Made by a program: the position numbers and the translations under genes | Shown here: positions 9,787 to 18,187 of the stretch, one piece after another | How the letters are laid out: every line of letters starts with the position of its first letter | Position numbering within the stretch: position 1 is the stretch's first letter | Source of the DNA: Antarctobacter heliothermus | GTDB lineage: Bacteria > Pseudomonadota > Alphaproteobacteria > Rhodobacterales > Rhodobacteraceae | DNA length: 52,372 bases | Direction of reading: 5' to 3' | Assembly: GCF_900188425.1 (NCBI RefSeq) | Contig: NZ_FZON01000035.1 | Span: 1 to 52,372 of the forward strand | The notes under the pieces: model-generated | What the model saw: only the letters and a program-made list of their open reading frames with translations | Told to the model about the DNA's origin: nothing | Database searches by the model: none

Positions 9787-10701
9787 ATGAGCGGTATCTT
9801 CTTCCATCCTTCCCGGACGATTCGTCTGTCCACAGCGGGCATGGCGCTTTTACTGGCTTCCGGCTGTGCCGACGGTCAGATGCCCGGATTTCTCAAACCC
9901 AAGACCGGTGGCGAAGAGGTCGTTTCGCGCGCCAGCACCGCCGACACACGCGGGACGCCGCGCGATGTCGAGGCGCCAGAGGTCTTTGAGGCGAAAGAAG
10001 CCGGTCTTTGGGATGGACGCCCCTCGCTGGGCGGTGTCTGGGTCGCGCATCCTGATGCCAAGGACCCCGAACGCGTCATTGTCCGCAACCAGCAGAACGG
10101 CAAGTTCGTGATCGGTGCGCTGTTCCGCAAGGAACGCGAGACCCCGGGGCCGCGCCTGCAAGTCTCATCCGATGCCGCTGCCGCGCTTGGCCTTCTGGCC
10201 GGTCAACCGACCAATCTGGACGTTGTGGCCCTGCGCCGCGAGGAAGCCCCCGAACCCGAGACGGCAGATCCTCTGGCAGATACTGCGGCACTGGCGCCCG
10301 GAGCCATGCCCCCTGCCCCGGACGTAAGCGCGACAGCACTTGATCCCGTTCTCGGCGGCGCTGCCGCGGTGATCGACGGAACCACGCCAACGCCGCCCAA
10401 AGTCGGCCCCGAGGCCGCCATCAAGCGCGCCGCTGCCCCGGCAAAGCCTGTCGCGGACCCGTCGAAACTGGGCAAGCCCTATATCCAGATTGGCATTTTC
10501 AGCGTCGAACAGAACGCCAAGAACACCGCAACCTCGATGCGGCAGGCTGGTATGGTGCCGACGATCAAGACCCACTCGTCGAAGGGCAAGACCTTCTGGC
10601 GTGTCGTTGTCGGCCCGGCCCAATCCAAGACAGAAATGGCGACCCTGCTGAAAACCATCAAGGGCAATGGCTTTACTGACGCCTACGCCGTGACGGATTA
10701 A
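9787..10701 (+). CDS. SPOR domain-containing lipoprotein
   Basis: A 304-aa envelope protein. A signal peptide with lipobox LLASGC places the modified Cys at 27. A long Pro/Ala/Glu-rich linker follows (about 130-230). The C-terminal SPOR domain (about 232-304) begins KPYIQIGIFSVEQNA and contains FWRVVVGP. SPOR domains bind denuded peptidoglycan at division septa, so a role in cell division or envelope remodelling is expected, possibly RlpA- or DedD-like. It is a single gene, directly beside tRNA-Ser, with an AAGAGG ribosome-binding site. The partner protein is unknown. Confidence 0.85.
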   Translation: MSGIFFHPSRTIRLSTAGMALLLASGCADGQMPGFLKPKTGGEEVVSRASTADTRGTPRDVEAPEVFEAKEAGLWDGRPSLGGVWVAHPDAKDPERVIVRNQQNGKFVIGALFRKERETPGPRLQVSSDAAAALGLLAGQPTNLDVVALRREEAPEPETADPLADTAALAPGAMPPAPDVSATALDPVLGGAAAVIDGTTPTPPKVGPEAAIKRAAAPAKPVADPSKLGKPYIQIGIFSVEQNAKNTATSMRQAGMVPTIKTHSSKGKTFWRVVVGPAQSKTEMATLLKTIKGNGFTDAYAVTD

Positions 10702-10894
10702 ATCCCCTCGCCCGCTCAGGGCACGATCCCAAGAACAGTCGCCCTTGCGGCTGCACGGCACCTCTGCCGCTGTTGTCCAGCCACTTTGGATCGGCGGGAA
10801 AATCAACTTGCCACTTCCGTCCCCGCAAGGCGCGGTATCAGGCGGCGCGCCTATCGTCTGCCCCCCCCGGATGCGCCACCACTGCGTGCCCTGT

Positions 10895-11884
10895 TCACTC
10901 TGGTCTACAGATCTCTCCGCGTACCATGCCGGTCAGCGTCCGCGCGACCAAGCCCGAGATGATCCCGATCAGCAGGACCAACAGCGCAACACCCAGCGCG
11001 CCGTGACCGTCTGACCCGGCGATGCCCGCGAACCGAAAGCAGGAAATCGTCAAAGCGGCGACTGGAAAGCTCAGCGCCCACCAGGACAATGCAAACGCCC
11101 CGCGCAAGGTTTGGGCCAGTTGCGCAGCGGCCAGGGCCCCGAAAACCAAGGCGGCATAAAACAGCACCCGCGCACCAGCGTCCAGCACGCCGCCATTCAG
11201 CAGCAGCAAAGACAGAAAACCGACCGCAGGCGGGGCAATCAGGATGGCCAGCGTCGGTTGCAGCTTGGTCGGCATCGGCGGCTCTGCGATCAGGCGCAGC
11301 AGCAGGATCGGCAAGAGTGCGAGCCAAAAGACAAGGCCAGCCGCAAGAAAGAGCCACGACACTTCGACAAATCCCAGCGGCACACCCGCAATCGGCACCA
11401 CGACATTGCCGACCGCCGGTATGAACCAAGCCGGATTGACCTGCGCCAACCCAAATCCGCGCGGCCCGATCCAGGCCGAGATCACCGCCAGCGTCAGCGC
11501 CGCCTGCCCGGCCGCACCCACCGCCCAAAGCGGCGCCGCCACCAGCGGGGCCTCAAAGCGAAGCGCGGCTGCCACCAGCAAGAAAGAGATCGGGATGGCC
11601 GGAAAGAAGTTGAGCTTGACCGGGTGCCGCCATTCTGCGGCAATGGCCTGCGGGAACCGGAGCAGCTTCCAGAGGTAGAACAGCGTCACCGCCACCAGAT
11701 CGACCACCGCCAGGGCCAGACCGAACCGGGCAAAGACCGGCCCCCATCCAAGGTATGTGCCACCGGCGTGCAGGGCCAGCGCCAGCCCTGCCAACCCCAT
11801 GACGCTGGCAAACAGGGTGATCGGGAAATGCTCCAGACGGTCCTCGGGCGGTGCCAAAGGGGCATGGGTTGTTTGGTCTGTCAT
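10895..11884 (-). CDS. SLAC1/TehA-type anion channel or exporter
   Basis: A 329-aa, ten-helix membrane protein of the tellurite-resistance/dicarboxylate transporter (TDT, SLAC1) superfamily. Membrane segments run through almost the whole length, with the family pattern FPAIPISFLL (near 94-103) and NPAWFIPAVGNVVVP (about 150-164). Relatives move anions (nitrate, chloride, sulfite, malate) or give tellurite resistance; the substrate cannot be read from sequence. The start has a GGAGG site. An FNR-like box lies about 60 bases upstream, which suggests induction when oxygen is low and perhaps a role in anaerobic anion traffic. Confidence 0.82.
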   Translation of the reverse strand: MTDQTTHAPLAPPEDRLEHFPITLFASVMGLAGLALALHAGGTYLGWGPVFARFGLALAVVDLVAVTLFYLWKLLRFPQAIAAEWRHPVKLNFFPAIPISFLLVAAALRFEAPLVAAPLWAVGAAGQAALTLAVISAWIGPRGFGLAQVNPAWFIPAVGNVVVPIAGVPLGFVEVSWLFLAAGLVFWLALLPILLLRLIAEPPMPTKLQPTLAILIAPPAVGFLSLLLLNGGVLDAGARVLFYAALVFGALAAAQLAQTLRGAFALSWWALSFPVAALTISCFRFAGIAGSDGHGALGVALLVLLIGIISGLVARTLTGMVRGEICRPE

Positions 11885-11936
11885 CAGAACCTCCGAAATT
11901 ACATCTTTCTATTGGAATGTATTCCGGCGAGTTGCG

Positions 11937-11950
11937 TTGACTTGGATCAA
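11937..11950. promoter_or_regulatory. FNR/FnrL-like binding site upstream of SLAC1 gene
   Basis: TTGACTTGGATCAA matches the FNR/FnrL consensus TTGAT-N4-ATCAA in nine of ten fixed positions. Its centre is about 59 bases before the start codon of the leftward SLAC1-type gene, a position compatible with class II activation at about -41 from a transcript start near 11900. In Rhodobacteraceae such boxes control anaerobic and microaerobic genes. Confidence 0.6.
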
Positions 11951-12093
11951 GCACCGCTGCGGGCGGTCCGCGCAGTTGGAAGCAACGTCGGCAACCAGGC
12001 TATTGCGGCGCACGCGCACGCCCTTGTTGCCGAACTGAACAGCCAGGCCGGGGGTGTGCGATATGCGGTCCAGCGCAAGCCGGACCGCATAGA

Positions 12094-13191
12094 TCAGGTG
12101 TTGAAGAGGAAATGCAGGACGTCGCCGTCCTTGACCACATAGCTCTTGCCCTCGGCGCGCATCTTGCCCGCATCCTTGGCGCCCGTCTCACCGTTGCAGG
12201 TGACGTAGTCACTAAAGGCAATCGTTTCGGCACGGATAAAGCCGCGTTCGAAATCGCCGTGGATCACCCCTGCCGCCTGCGGTGCGTTCGTGCCCTCAAG
12301 GATTGTCCAAGCGCGGGCCTCTTTGGGGCCGACGGTAAAATAGGTCTGCAGGCCCAACAGTTCGTAGCCCGCCTTGATCAGACGATCCAGACCCGCCTCT
12401 TCCAACCCCAGTTCGGAAAGGAATTCGGTCGCCTCTTCGGCGTCCAGCTGGCTGATCTCTTCCTCGATCTTGGCGCTGATCACGACGTGGGCGTTGCCCT
12501 GCGCGGCGGCCATCTCCCCCACCTTGCGCGACAGGTCGTTGCCCTCGGCGGCGTCGCCTTCATCGACGTTGCAGACATACAGCACCGGCTTGGAGGTCAG
12601 CAGTTGCAGCATCCGCCACGCCTTGAGGTCGTCCTCATCCACCTCGACGACGCGCGCGGGCTTGCCCTCTTCAAGGGCCGTCAGGGCCAGCTTCATCAGG
12701 CGCTCCTGTTGGACCGCCTCCTTGTCTCCGCCACGCACCTTGCGCACGATGTTCTGCAACCGCTTTTCCAGCGATTCCATGTCGGCGATGATCAGCTCTG
12801 TCTCGATGGTGTCCGCATCGGAAACCGGGTCCACCCGTCCGTCCACATGGGTCACGTCCTCATCCTCGAAACAGCGCACCACATGGGCGATGGCATCGAC
12901 CTCACGGATGTTGGCCAGAAACTGGTTGCCCAGCCCCTCGCCCTTGGAGGCGCCTTTGACCAGACCGGCAATGTCGACAAAGGTGATCCGTGTCGGGATG
13001 GTCTGCTTGGATTGTGCAATCCCGGCCAATTGATCCAGCCGAGGATCGGGGACGGCCACGTCGCCCACGTTCGGCTCGATTGTGCAGAACGGAAAGTTTG
13101 CCGCCTGCGCCGCAGCGGTTCTGGTCAGCGCGTTGAACAACGTCGACTTGCCCACGTTCGGCAGCCCCACGATTCCCATCCGAAAGCCCAT
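12094..13191 (-). CDS. ychF: redox-regulated ATPase YchF (Obg-like)
   Basis: A 365-aa Obg-family P-loop protein of normal length. The P-loop is GLPNVGKST (9-17), the G3 region DIAGLVKGASKGEGLGN is intact, and the usual NKxD is replaced by NVDE, which explains the ATP rather than GTP preference of YchF. A coiled-coil insertion and a C-terminal TGS domain (FTVGPKEARAW onward, VVKDGDVLHFLFN at the end) follow. It binds ribosomes and responds to oxidative stress. A GGAGGG site precedes the ATG at 13191. It is monocistronic here. Confidence 0.97.
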   Translation of the reverse strand: MGFRMGIVGLPNVGKSTLFNALTRTAAAQAANFPFCTIEPNVGDVAVPDPRLDQLAGIAQSKQTIPTRITFVDIAGLVKGASKGEGLGNQFLANIREVDAIAHVVRCFEDEDVTHVDGRVDPVSDADTIETELIIADMESLEKRLQNIVRKVRGGDKEAVQQERLMKLALTALEEGKPARVVEVDEDDLKAWRMLQLLTSKPVLYVCNVDEGDAAEGNDLSRKVGEMAAAQGNAHVVISAKIEEEISQLDAEEATEFLSELGLEEAGLDRLIKAGYELLGLQTYFTVGPKEARAWTILEGTNAPQAAGVIHGDFERGFIRAETIAFSDYVTCNGETGAKDAGKMRAEGKSYVVKDGDVLHFLFNT

Positions 13192-13277
13192 GCGACACCC
13201 TCCATATTGCGTGACGCGCCGCTTCTAGTTGGGGGATGGCAGCGGCGCAAGGCGCGACACACCCTGCAAACGCAAAA

Positions 13278-13306
13278 CCCCCCTCTTCCGGCAAGGAAGA
13301 GGGGGG
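13278..13306 (-). terminator. rho-independent terminator of DUF805 gene
   Basis: Perfect 12-bp arms, CCCCCCTCTTCC (13278-13289) and GGAAGAGGGGGG (13295-13306), enclose a 5-nt loop. On the minus strand the hairpin is followed by TTTT. It lies just past the stop of the leftward DUF805 gene at 13335. Confidence 0.8.
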
Positions 13307-13334
13307 GCTGCATCCGTCAAGACCGAAGATCAGA

Positions 13335-13709
13335 TCAGCCGAAGCGGTTCGGGCCCGGTGTCGGCTTCTGTACAAAGAAATACAGCAGGATCAGCGCGCC
13401 GATGATCGGGATCAGACCGATCAGCAGGAACCAACCTGACTTGTCGATGTCATGCAGGCGACGAATGCCGATGGCTATGCCCGGAACCAGCGTGGCTAGC
13501 GAAAAGATGCTGGCGAACAGCGGCAAACCGATCATTCCGTCAACTACCGACAAAACAACCGAGATGAGGATGATGGCAAGGAAGGCCCACCAGTATTCAC
13601 CGCGGTTGGAACGGCCCTCGAAGTTGATGTAGTTCGCGAAAAATAGCTTGAATGCCTCGACCATGCCGACTTGGCGGGTGTATCCGCCCGCGTCCGTGGT
13701 GTGTGCCAT
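13335..13709 (-). CDS. DUF805 family inner-membrane protein
   Basis: A 124-aa DUF805 protein. After a short polar N-terminus comes the family signature FEGRSNRGEYWW, then three or four hydrophobic helices and RRLHDIDKSGWFLLIGLIPI, the usual second signature. The C-terminal tail KPTPGPNRFG is typical. Function in the family is unknown. The ATG at 13709 has an AGGAG site 7 bases upstream; an in-frame ATG at 13778 would add 23 residues outside the family pattern. It is followed by a strong terminator. Confidence 0.87.
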   Translation of the reverse strand: MAHTTDAGGYTRQVGMVEAFKLFFANYINFEGRSNRGEYWWAFLAIILISVVLSVVDGMIGLPLFASIFSLATLVPGIAIGIRRLHDIDKSGWFLLIGLIPIIGALILLYFFVQKPTPGPNRFG

Positions 13710-13847
13710 ATGGGTGTCTCCTGAAAACTGTCCTGTGATCCATGAGTGGTCAGGCCGCGTTCCCAGCCCGATGGACATACTTAATCACTGGTCCTGTGCG
13801 CGCTCAATGGCGGAATACCTCCAGTCGCCGATTGCAGGTCGAAGTTG

Positions 13848-15218
13848 TCAGCCAAGTGTCATTTGCCGCGCAACGATTGTCGCGCTGCGCCGCCAGAACC
13901 TCTGCATCAAGAGAACCGCCGCTACGGCAAGACCCAGCACAAGGCCCAGCCAGACCCCCTCGCCGCCCCAGCCAAGATGGATGCCGAACAGCCAGGCGCA
14001 GGGCATCCCGACGCCCCAATAGGCAACGCCCGCCACGATCATCGGCACGCGGGTGTCCTGCAATCCGCGCAGCAGACCCAGATGGATGACCTGCGCGGCG
14101 TCGACAACCTGGAACAATGCCGCCATCGCCAACAGGCCGCGTCCCGTCTCGATGATCGCATCGCGGTCCGGATCCGTCGGATCAATAAAGAACCCCATCA
14201 ACGCCACGGGAAAGATCAGGAAAATCGCCACCGTTGCAACAACAGCAATCGCCCCCAGCAAGATGACCACCTCTGCCCCGCGCAGCAGGTTGGGCGTATC
14301 GCCACGGCCCAGTGCCGCGCCGGCCCGCACGGTCGCCGCATTGGACAGTCCGATCTGCACCATAAAGGCCCCCGTGGCGATCTGGATCGCCACCCCGTGC
14401 GCGGCCAGCGGGATCGTGCCCAGCCAGCCCATCAGAACCGCCGAGGCGGCAAACAGCGCCACCTCCGCCAGCGTGGTCAGGCCGATGGGCCAGCCCAGCT
14501 GGAACACCCGCCCGAACATGTCCCAGTCCGGTTTCCAGAACCGCACGAACAGCTCATGTTCCGGCAGGATGCGCAGGGCGTAGACAACGATCAGCGCCAT
14601 GGAGACCAGTTGCACCGTGACAGAGGCCACCGCCGCCCCTGCAATCCCCATTTCGGGGGCGCCCCAGTTGCCAAAGATCAGCATGTAGTTGACCAGCGCG
14701 TTGGCCCCTGCCGCGACAATGGTGATCCACAACACGACGCGGGTATGCTCCAGCCCGGCAAGATAGCTTTTCATCACCATGACGCCCAGCGCGGGCAACA
14801 TGCCAAAGGCGAGTATTCGCAGATAGTCCTGCGCCATCTGAGCAATCGTCTCTGTCTGACCGATGGCCGTCAGTATCGCACCAGAGAACCACATCAGCGG
14901 CAGGACCAGCACGGCGTAGATGATCGACAGCCATAGCGCCATGCGCGTGGCCCGGCGCACCAGAACCTCATCGTTCAGCGCGGCATAGCGCGCAACCATG
15001 GGCATGATCGCCCAGGCAAACCCCGAGCCAAACAGGAACAGCGTGAAAAAGAACGACCCCGCCAGTGTCAGTGCGGCCAGTTCCGGCACTCCGTACCATC
15101 CCATCATGATGGTGTCGGTCAGGCCGATGGCAAACTGCGCCAGATGCCCGCCGATCAACGGCAGGCCCAGGCGCAGAATGGACCGCGTATGGGTTGAATG
15201 GCTGTCTGGGCGGGTCAT
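13848..15218 (-). CDS. MATE family multidrug exporter (NorM-like)
   Basis: A 456-aa transporter with twelve hydrophobic helices in two repeats. Each repeat has the MATE pattern: GLPLIGGHLAQFAIGLTDTI near 17-36 and an equivalent GWPIGLTTLAEVALFAAS in the second half. NorM-type proteins export cationic drugs in exchange for Na+ or H+. It stands alone between DUF805 and the divergent DUF2461 gene. A second MATE gene (27890-29233) belongs to the DinF branch, so the two are not a recent duplication. Confidence 0.9.
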   Translation of the reverse strand: MTRPDSHSTHTRSILRLGLPLIGGHLAQFAIGLTDTIMMGWYGVPELAALTLAGSFFFTLFLFGSGFAWAIMPMVARYAALNDEVLVRRATRMALWLSIIYAVLVLPLMWFSGAILTAIGQTETIAQMAQDYLRILAFGMLPALGVMVMKSYLAGLEHTRVVLWITIVAAGANALVNYMLIFGNWGAPEMGIAGAAVASVTVQLVSMALIVVYALRILPEHELFVRFWKPDWDMFGRVFQLGWPIGLTTLAEVALFAASAVLMGWLGTIPLAAHGVAIQIATGAFMVQIGLSNAATVRAGAALGRGDTPNLLRGAEVVILLGAIAVVATVAIFLIFPVALMGFFIDPTDPDRDAIIETGRGLLAMAALFQVVDAAQVIHLGLLRGLQDTRVPMIVAGVAYWGVGMPCAWLFGIHLGWGGEGVWLGLVLGLAVAAVLLMQRFWRRSATIVARQMTLG

Positions 15219-15318
15219 GGCCAGCCCTTACGCATCGGACCTGTTCGTGGCAAGGGCCAGGTGCACCATGCGCAATCCTGTGCTACGTTGGGTCTACCCT
15301 CCAGCATGGAGCCGTTTC

Positions 15319-15963
15319 ATGGCCGAACCTGTCGATCTCAACCGGCTCTTGCCGGACGCTCGTGCATTCCTGACCGAACTGGCCGAAAACAATGAGCGCG
15401 ACTGGTTCAAGACCAACAAGTCGCGCTACGACAGTGAACTGAAGCGGCCATCGGAAAAGCTTTTGACGCAAATCGCCAACTGGATGCAGGAGGCGCAGGG
15501 CATGACCCCGCGCACCAAACTGTTCCGCCCGCACCGCGATGTGCGCTTTGCCGAGGACAAGACCCCCTATCACATCCATCTGCACATGATGTGGTCGCTG
15601 CCCGACGGGCGGGCGTGGATGCTGGGCCTGTCCCCCGACTACGCAACTCTGGGCGCGGGCGTCATGGGGTTCGAGTCCGCGCAACTGGACCGCTGGCGCG
15701 TGGCCGTGGACTCGGACCAGGGCCGCACACTTGCGGATATGATCGCCGCCACAGGATGGCGGGTGGACCCGCCTGCCCTGCAACGGGTGCCGCCCCCCTA
15801 CCCGGCGGACCACCCGCGTGAGGCGCTTTTGCGGTACAAGGGGTTTGTCGCATGGCGGGATGGTCTGGACGATGGGCTGACCCAGAACCCTGAGGAAACC
15901 CTTCGGCAGGCCATCACCGATTTCGCGCCGCTCACGGACTGGTTGGGCGACGAGGTCGCCTGA
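15319..15963 (+). CDS. DUF2461 (TIGR02453) family protein
   Basis: A 214-aa protein with the DUF2461 layout: an N-terminal FLTELAENNERDWFKTNKSR segment, then RTKLFRPHRDVRFAEDKTPY (about 63-82) and a C-terminal YKGFVAWRD motif. Family function is unknown. The ATG at 15319 follows GGAG by 7 bases; upstream in-frame sequence overlaps the divergent MATE gene and is not part of it. The stop lies 3 bases from the end of convergent ppk2. Confidence 0.87.
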   Translation: MAEPVDLNRLLPDARAFLTELAENNERDWFKTNKSRYDSELKRPSEKLLTQIANWMQEAQGMTPRTKLFRPHRDVRFAEDKTPYHIHLHMMWSLPDGRAWMLGLSPDYATLGAGVMGFESAQLDRWRVAVDSDQGRTLADMIAATGWRVDPPALQRVPPPYPADHPREALLRYKGFVAWRDGLDDGLTQNPEETLRQAITDFAPLTDWLGDEVA

Positions 15964-15966
15964 CAC

Positions 15967-16962
15967 TCAGACCCGCCGCGTGTCGGGATGCAGCGCCTTG
16001 CCCAGGATGTGATCCGACCGATGGATCACATGCCCCGCCCCGCCGACGATCAGTGGATCGGGCGCGCGCGCGATCTTGGGGTCCTTGTCCGGGTAATCCA
16101 GCGTCGACAGAAAGTGCCGCATACAGTTCAGGCGGGCGCGTTTCTTGTCGTCGGATTTGATCACTGTCCAGGGCGCATCGGCGGTATCGGTGTAAAAGAA
16201 CATCGCCTCCTTGGCCTCTGTGTAGTCTTCCCACTTGTTCAGGCTGGCAAGGTCGATGGGCGACAGTTTCCACTGTTTCAGCGGGTCAGTCTCACGGCTG
16301 GCAAAGCGCGCGCGCTGCTCGTCCTGTGTGACCGAGAACCAATATTTGTACAGATGGATACCAGACCGCGCGAGCATCCGTTCGAAATCGGGGGTCTGGC
16401 GCATGAACTCAAGGTAATCGGTGGGCTCACAGAACCCCATCACCCGTTCGACCCCCGCGCGGTTGTACCACGACCGGTCATACAGCACGATTTCACCGCT
16501 GGTCGGCAGATGCTGGATGTAGCGCTGGAAATACCATTGGCCGCGCTCTTCATCGGTGGGTTTGTTCAAGGCCACCACGCGGGCCGTCCGGGGGTTGAGG
16601 TGTTCGGTAAAGCGTTTGATCGTGCCGCCCTTGCCGGCGGCGTCGCGCCCCTCGAACAGCAGAACGAATTTCTGCCCTGTCTCCTGCGCCCAGTGCTGGA
16701 CCTTCAGCAATTCGGCCTGCAGCCGCGCCTTTTCGCGTTCATACGCGCGGCGCGACACTTTGGTGTCATAGGGGTATTCGCCGGTCTCAAACGCGCGGCG
16801 GATCTCATCCGGTGACGGGTGGCGCCGATCAACCGGGGCACGAGCGGCCACTGGCGGATTGGCAGGCGCGCTTTCGGGTGTCGGCACCGCTGCCGCATGG
16901 GCGACCGGGTCGGCAGAACTTACTGGATCAAAGGCGACGGGGGCGGAATTTTCTGACGGCAT
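15967..16962 (-). CDS. ppk2: polyphosphate kinase 2 (class I)
   Basis: A 331-aa PPK2. After a 60-residue Ala/Pro-rich extension comes the P-loop GRDAAGKGG (105-113), the lid region (near RTARVVALNKPTDEERGQWY) and Walker B LYDRSWYNRAGVE. PPK2 class I enzymes use polyphosphate to phosphorylate nucleoside diphosphates, or the reverse. An AAGGA site precedes the ATG. The long low-complexity N-terminus is unusual but is seen in some roseobacter homologues. Confidence 0.95.
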   Translation of the reverse strand: MPSENSAPVAFDPVSSADPVAHAAAVPTPESAPANPPVAARAPVDRRHPSPDEIRRAFETGEYPYDTKVSRRAYEREKARLQAELLKVQHWAQETGQKFVLLFEGRDAAGKGGTIKRFTEHLNPRTARVVALNKPTDEERGQWYFQRYIQHLPTSGEIVLYDRSWYNRAGVERVMGFCEPTDYLEFMRQTPDFERMLARSGIHLYKYWFSVTQDEQRARFASRETDPLKQWKLSPIDLASLNKWEDYTEAKEAMFFYTDTADAPWTVIKSDDKKRARLNCMRHFLSTLDYPDKDPKIARAPDPLIVGGAGHVIHRSDHILGKALHPDTRRV

Positions 16963-17130
16963 TGGGCTTCCTTTTGTCTCTCCCGTTCATTTTCGCAGAT
17001 CCGCGCCACCCCCGCCTTGCGGTACGTCAAGAAACCGTCACAAACCCCACATCTTTTGTGCCGGTCGCGCCCGCCATTGCTTTTCCCGCGCGCATCCGGC
17101 AAGACGCGAAAGCCTTGCAGGGAGTGAGCC

Positions 17131-17922
17131 ATGACACGCATCGAATCCACCTTCGCCCGGTTGCAAGCCGAGGGACGGAAAGCCTTTGTCTCCTACATCA
17201 TGGCCGGGGATCCCGATGTGGACACCTCTCTGGCGGTAATGAAGGGTCTTCCCGGCGCGGGCGTGGACGTGATCGAACTGGGCCTGCCCTTTACCGATCC
17301 CATGGCCGACGGCGAGACTATCCAGCTGGCCGGACAGCGCGCGCTTGAGGGCGGCATGACGCTGGACCGCACCCTGCAAATGGTCCGCGATTTCCGCAAG
17401 GACGACAACGACACGCCGATCGTTTTGATGGGCTACTACAACCCGATCTATTCGCGCGGCGTGGACACCTTTCTGGCGCAGGCGAACGAGGCCGGCATCG
17501 ACGGGCTGATCATTGTCGATCTGCCGCCCGAAGAGGATGAGGAACTGTGCATCCCCGCGCAGGCCGCCGGGCTGAATTTTATCCGCCTCGCCACGCCGAC
17601 CACGGATGACAAGCGGCTGCCCAAGGTGCTGCAAAACACGTCCGGGTTTGTCTATTACGTCTCGATCACCGGGATCACGGGAGCTGCGGCAGCACAGGCC
17701 GCCGATGTCGCCCCCGAAGTGGCCCGGATCAAGGCCAAGACCGATCTGCCGGTGATCGTAGGCTTTGGCATCCGCACGCCGGACACCAGCCGCGCCATTG
17801 CCTCTGTTGCCGATGGCTGTGTTGTAGGGTCGGCCATCGTGTCCGAAATTGCGGCGGGCAAGCCGGTCGAGGACATCCTGTCGTTTGTCGCCAGTCTGGC
17901 GGAAGGCGCGCATTCTGCCTGA
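17131..17922 (+). CDS. trpA: tryptophan synthase alpha subunit
   Basis: A 263-aa TIM-barrel enzyme with catalytic Glu49 (in VIELGLPF) and Asp60 (in DPMADG) at the same numbers as the Salmonella enzyme, plus the phosphate-binding VGFGIRTP and GSAIV segments. It cleaves indole-3-glycerol phosphate to indole and glyceraldehyde-3-phosphate. GGAG precedes the start. Its partner trpB is not adjacent: it lies at 26422-27666 on the other strand. That separation means the two subunits depend on separate promoters. Confidence 0.97.
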   Translation: MTRIESTFARLQAEGRKAFVSYIMAGDPDVDTSLAVMKGLPGAGVDVIELGLPFTDPMADGETIQLAGQRALEGGMTLDRTLQMVRDFRKDDNDTPIVLMGYYNPIYSRGVDTFLAQANEAGIDGLIIVDLPPEEDEELCIPAQAAGLNFIRLATPTTDDKRLPKVLQNTSGFVYYVSITGITGAAAAQAADVAPEVARIKAKTDLPVIVGFGIRTPDTSRAIASVADGCVVGSAIVSEIAAGKPVEDILSFVASLAEGAHSA

Positions 17923-17965
17923 TCACCCGAAGGTCGGCGTGGTTTCGCGCTGACACGACTTGCGG

Positions 17966-17990
17966 GGTGCCGGTCCGCAGGACCGGCGCC
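17966..17990 (+). terminator. strong GC hairpin downstream of trpA
   Basis: GGTGCCGGTCC (17966-17976) pairs with GGACCGGCGCC (17980-17990) over 11 pairs with one G-T wobble and a GCA loop. There is no T-tract, so it is a terminator-like or 3'-end-stabilising hairpin. Confidence 0.5.
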
Positions 17991-18144
17991 AAGTGTCGGG
18001 CGGCAGCAGCCGCCTGGTCCGGCAACTTTGGCTGATTTTCCCAAAACACGGGCCGTCACGGCCTCCGCGCCTTGACCTTGGCGGCGTTGCAGTAGCGCAT
18101 TGGGGACACCTGTCCCAAGAGTCGCATTGCCAGAAAACCGTTAC

Positions 18145-18167
18145 ATTGGTAATCGCACCTTACCAAT
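18145..18167. promoter_or_regulatory. GntR-type operator upstream of lldD
   Basis: A perfect inverted repeat, ATTGGTAA - 7 nt - TTACCAAT, ends 20 bases before the lldD start. The TTGGT/ACCAA half-sites are the pattern bound by FadR-type GntR regulators such as LldR and PdhR. No such regulator gene is in the window, so it would act in trans. Repression relieved by lactate is the natural guess. Confidence 0.6.
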
Positions 18168-18187
18168 TTCAATGAAAGCGCCGTGTC

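Noticed and set aside
9850-10806. Long antisense ORFs over the SPOR gene, and similar long shadows over ychF, cheA, fadB, selD and the slipin gene
   Set aside because: They follow from high GC content, lack ribosome-binding sites and family patterns, and lie opposite strong genes.
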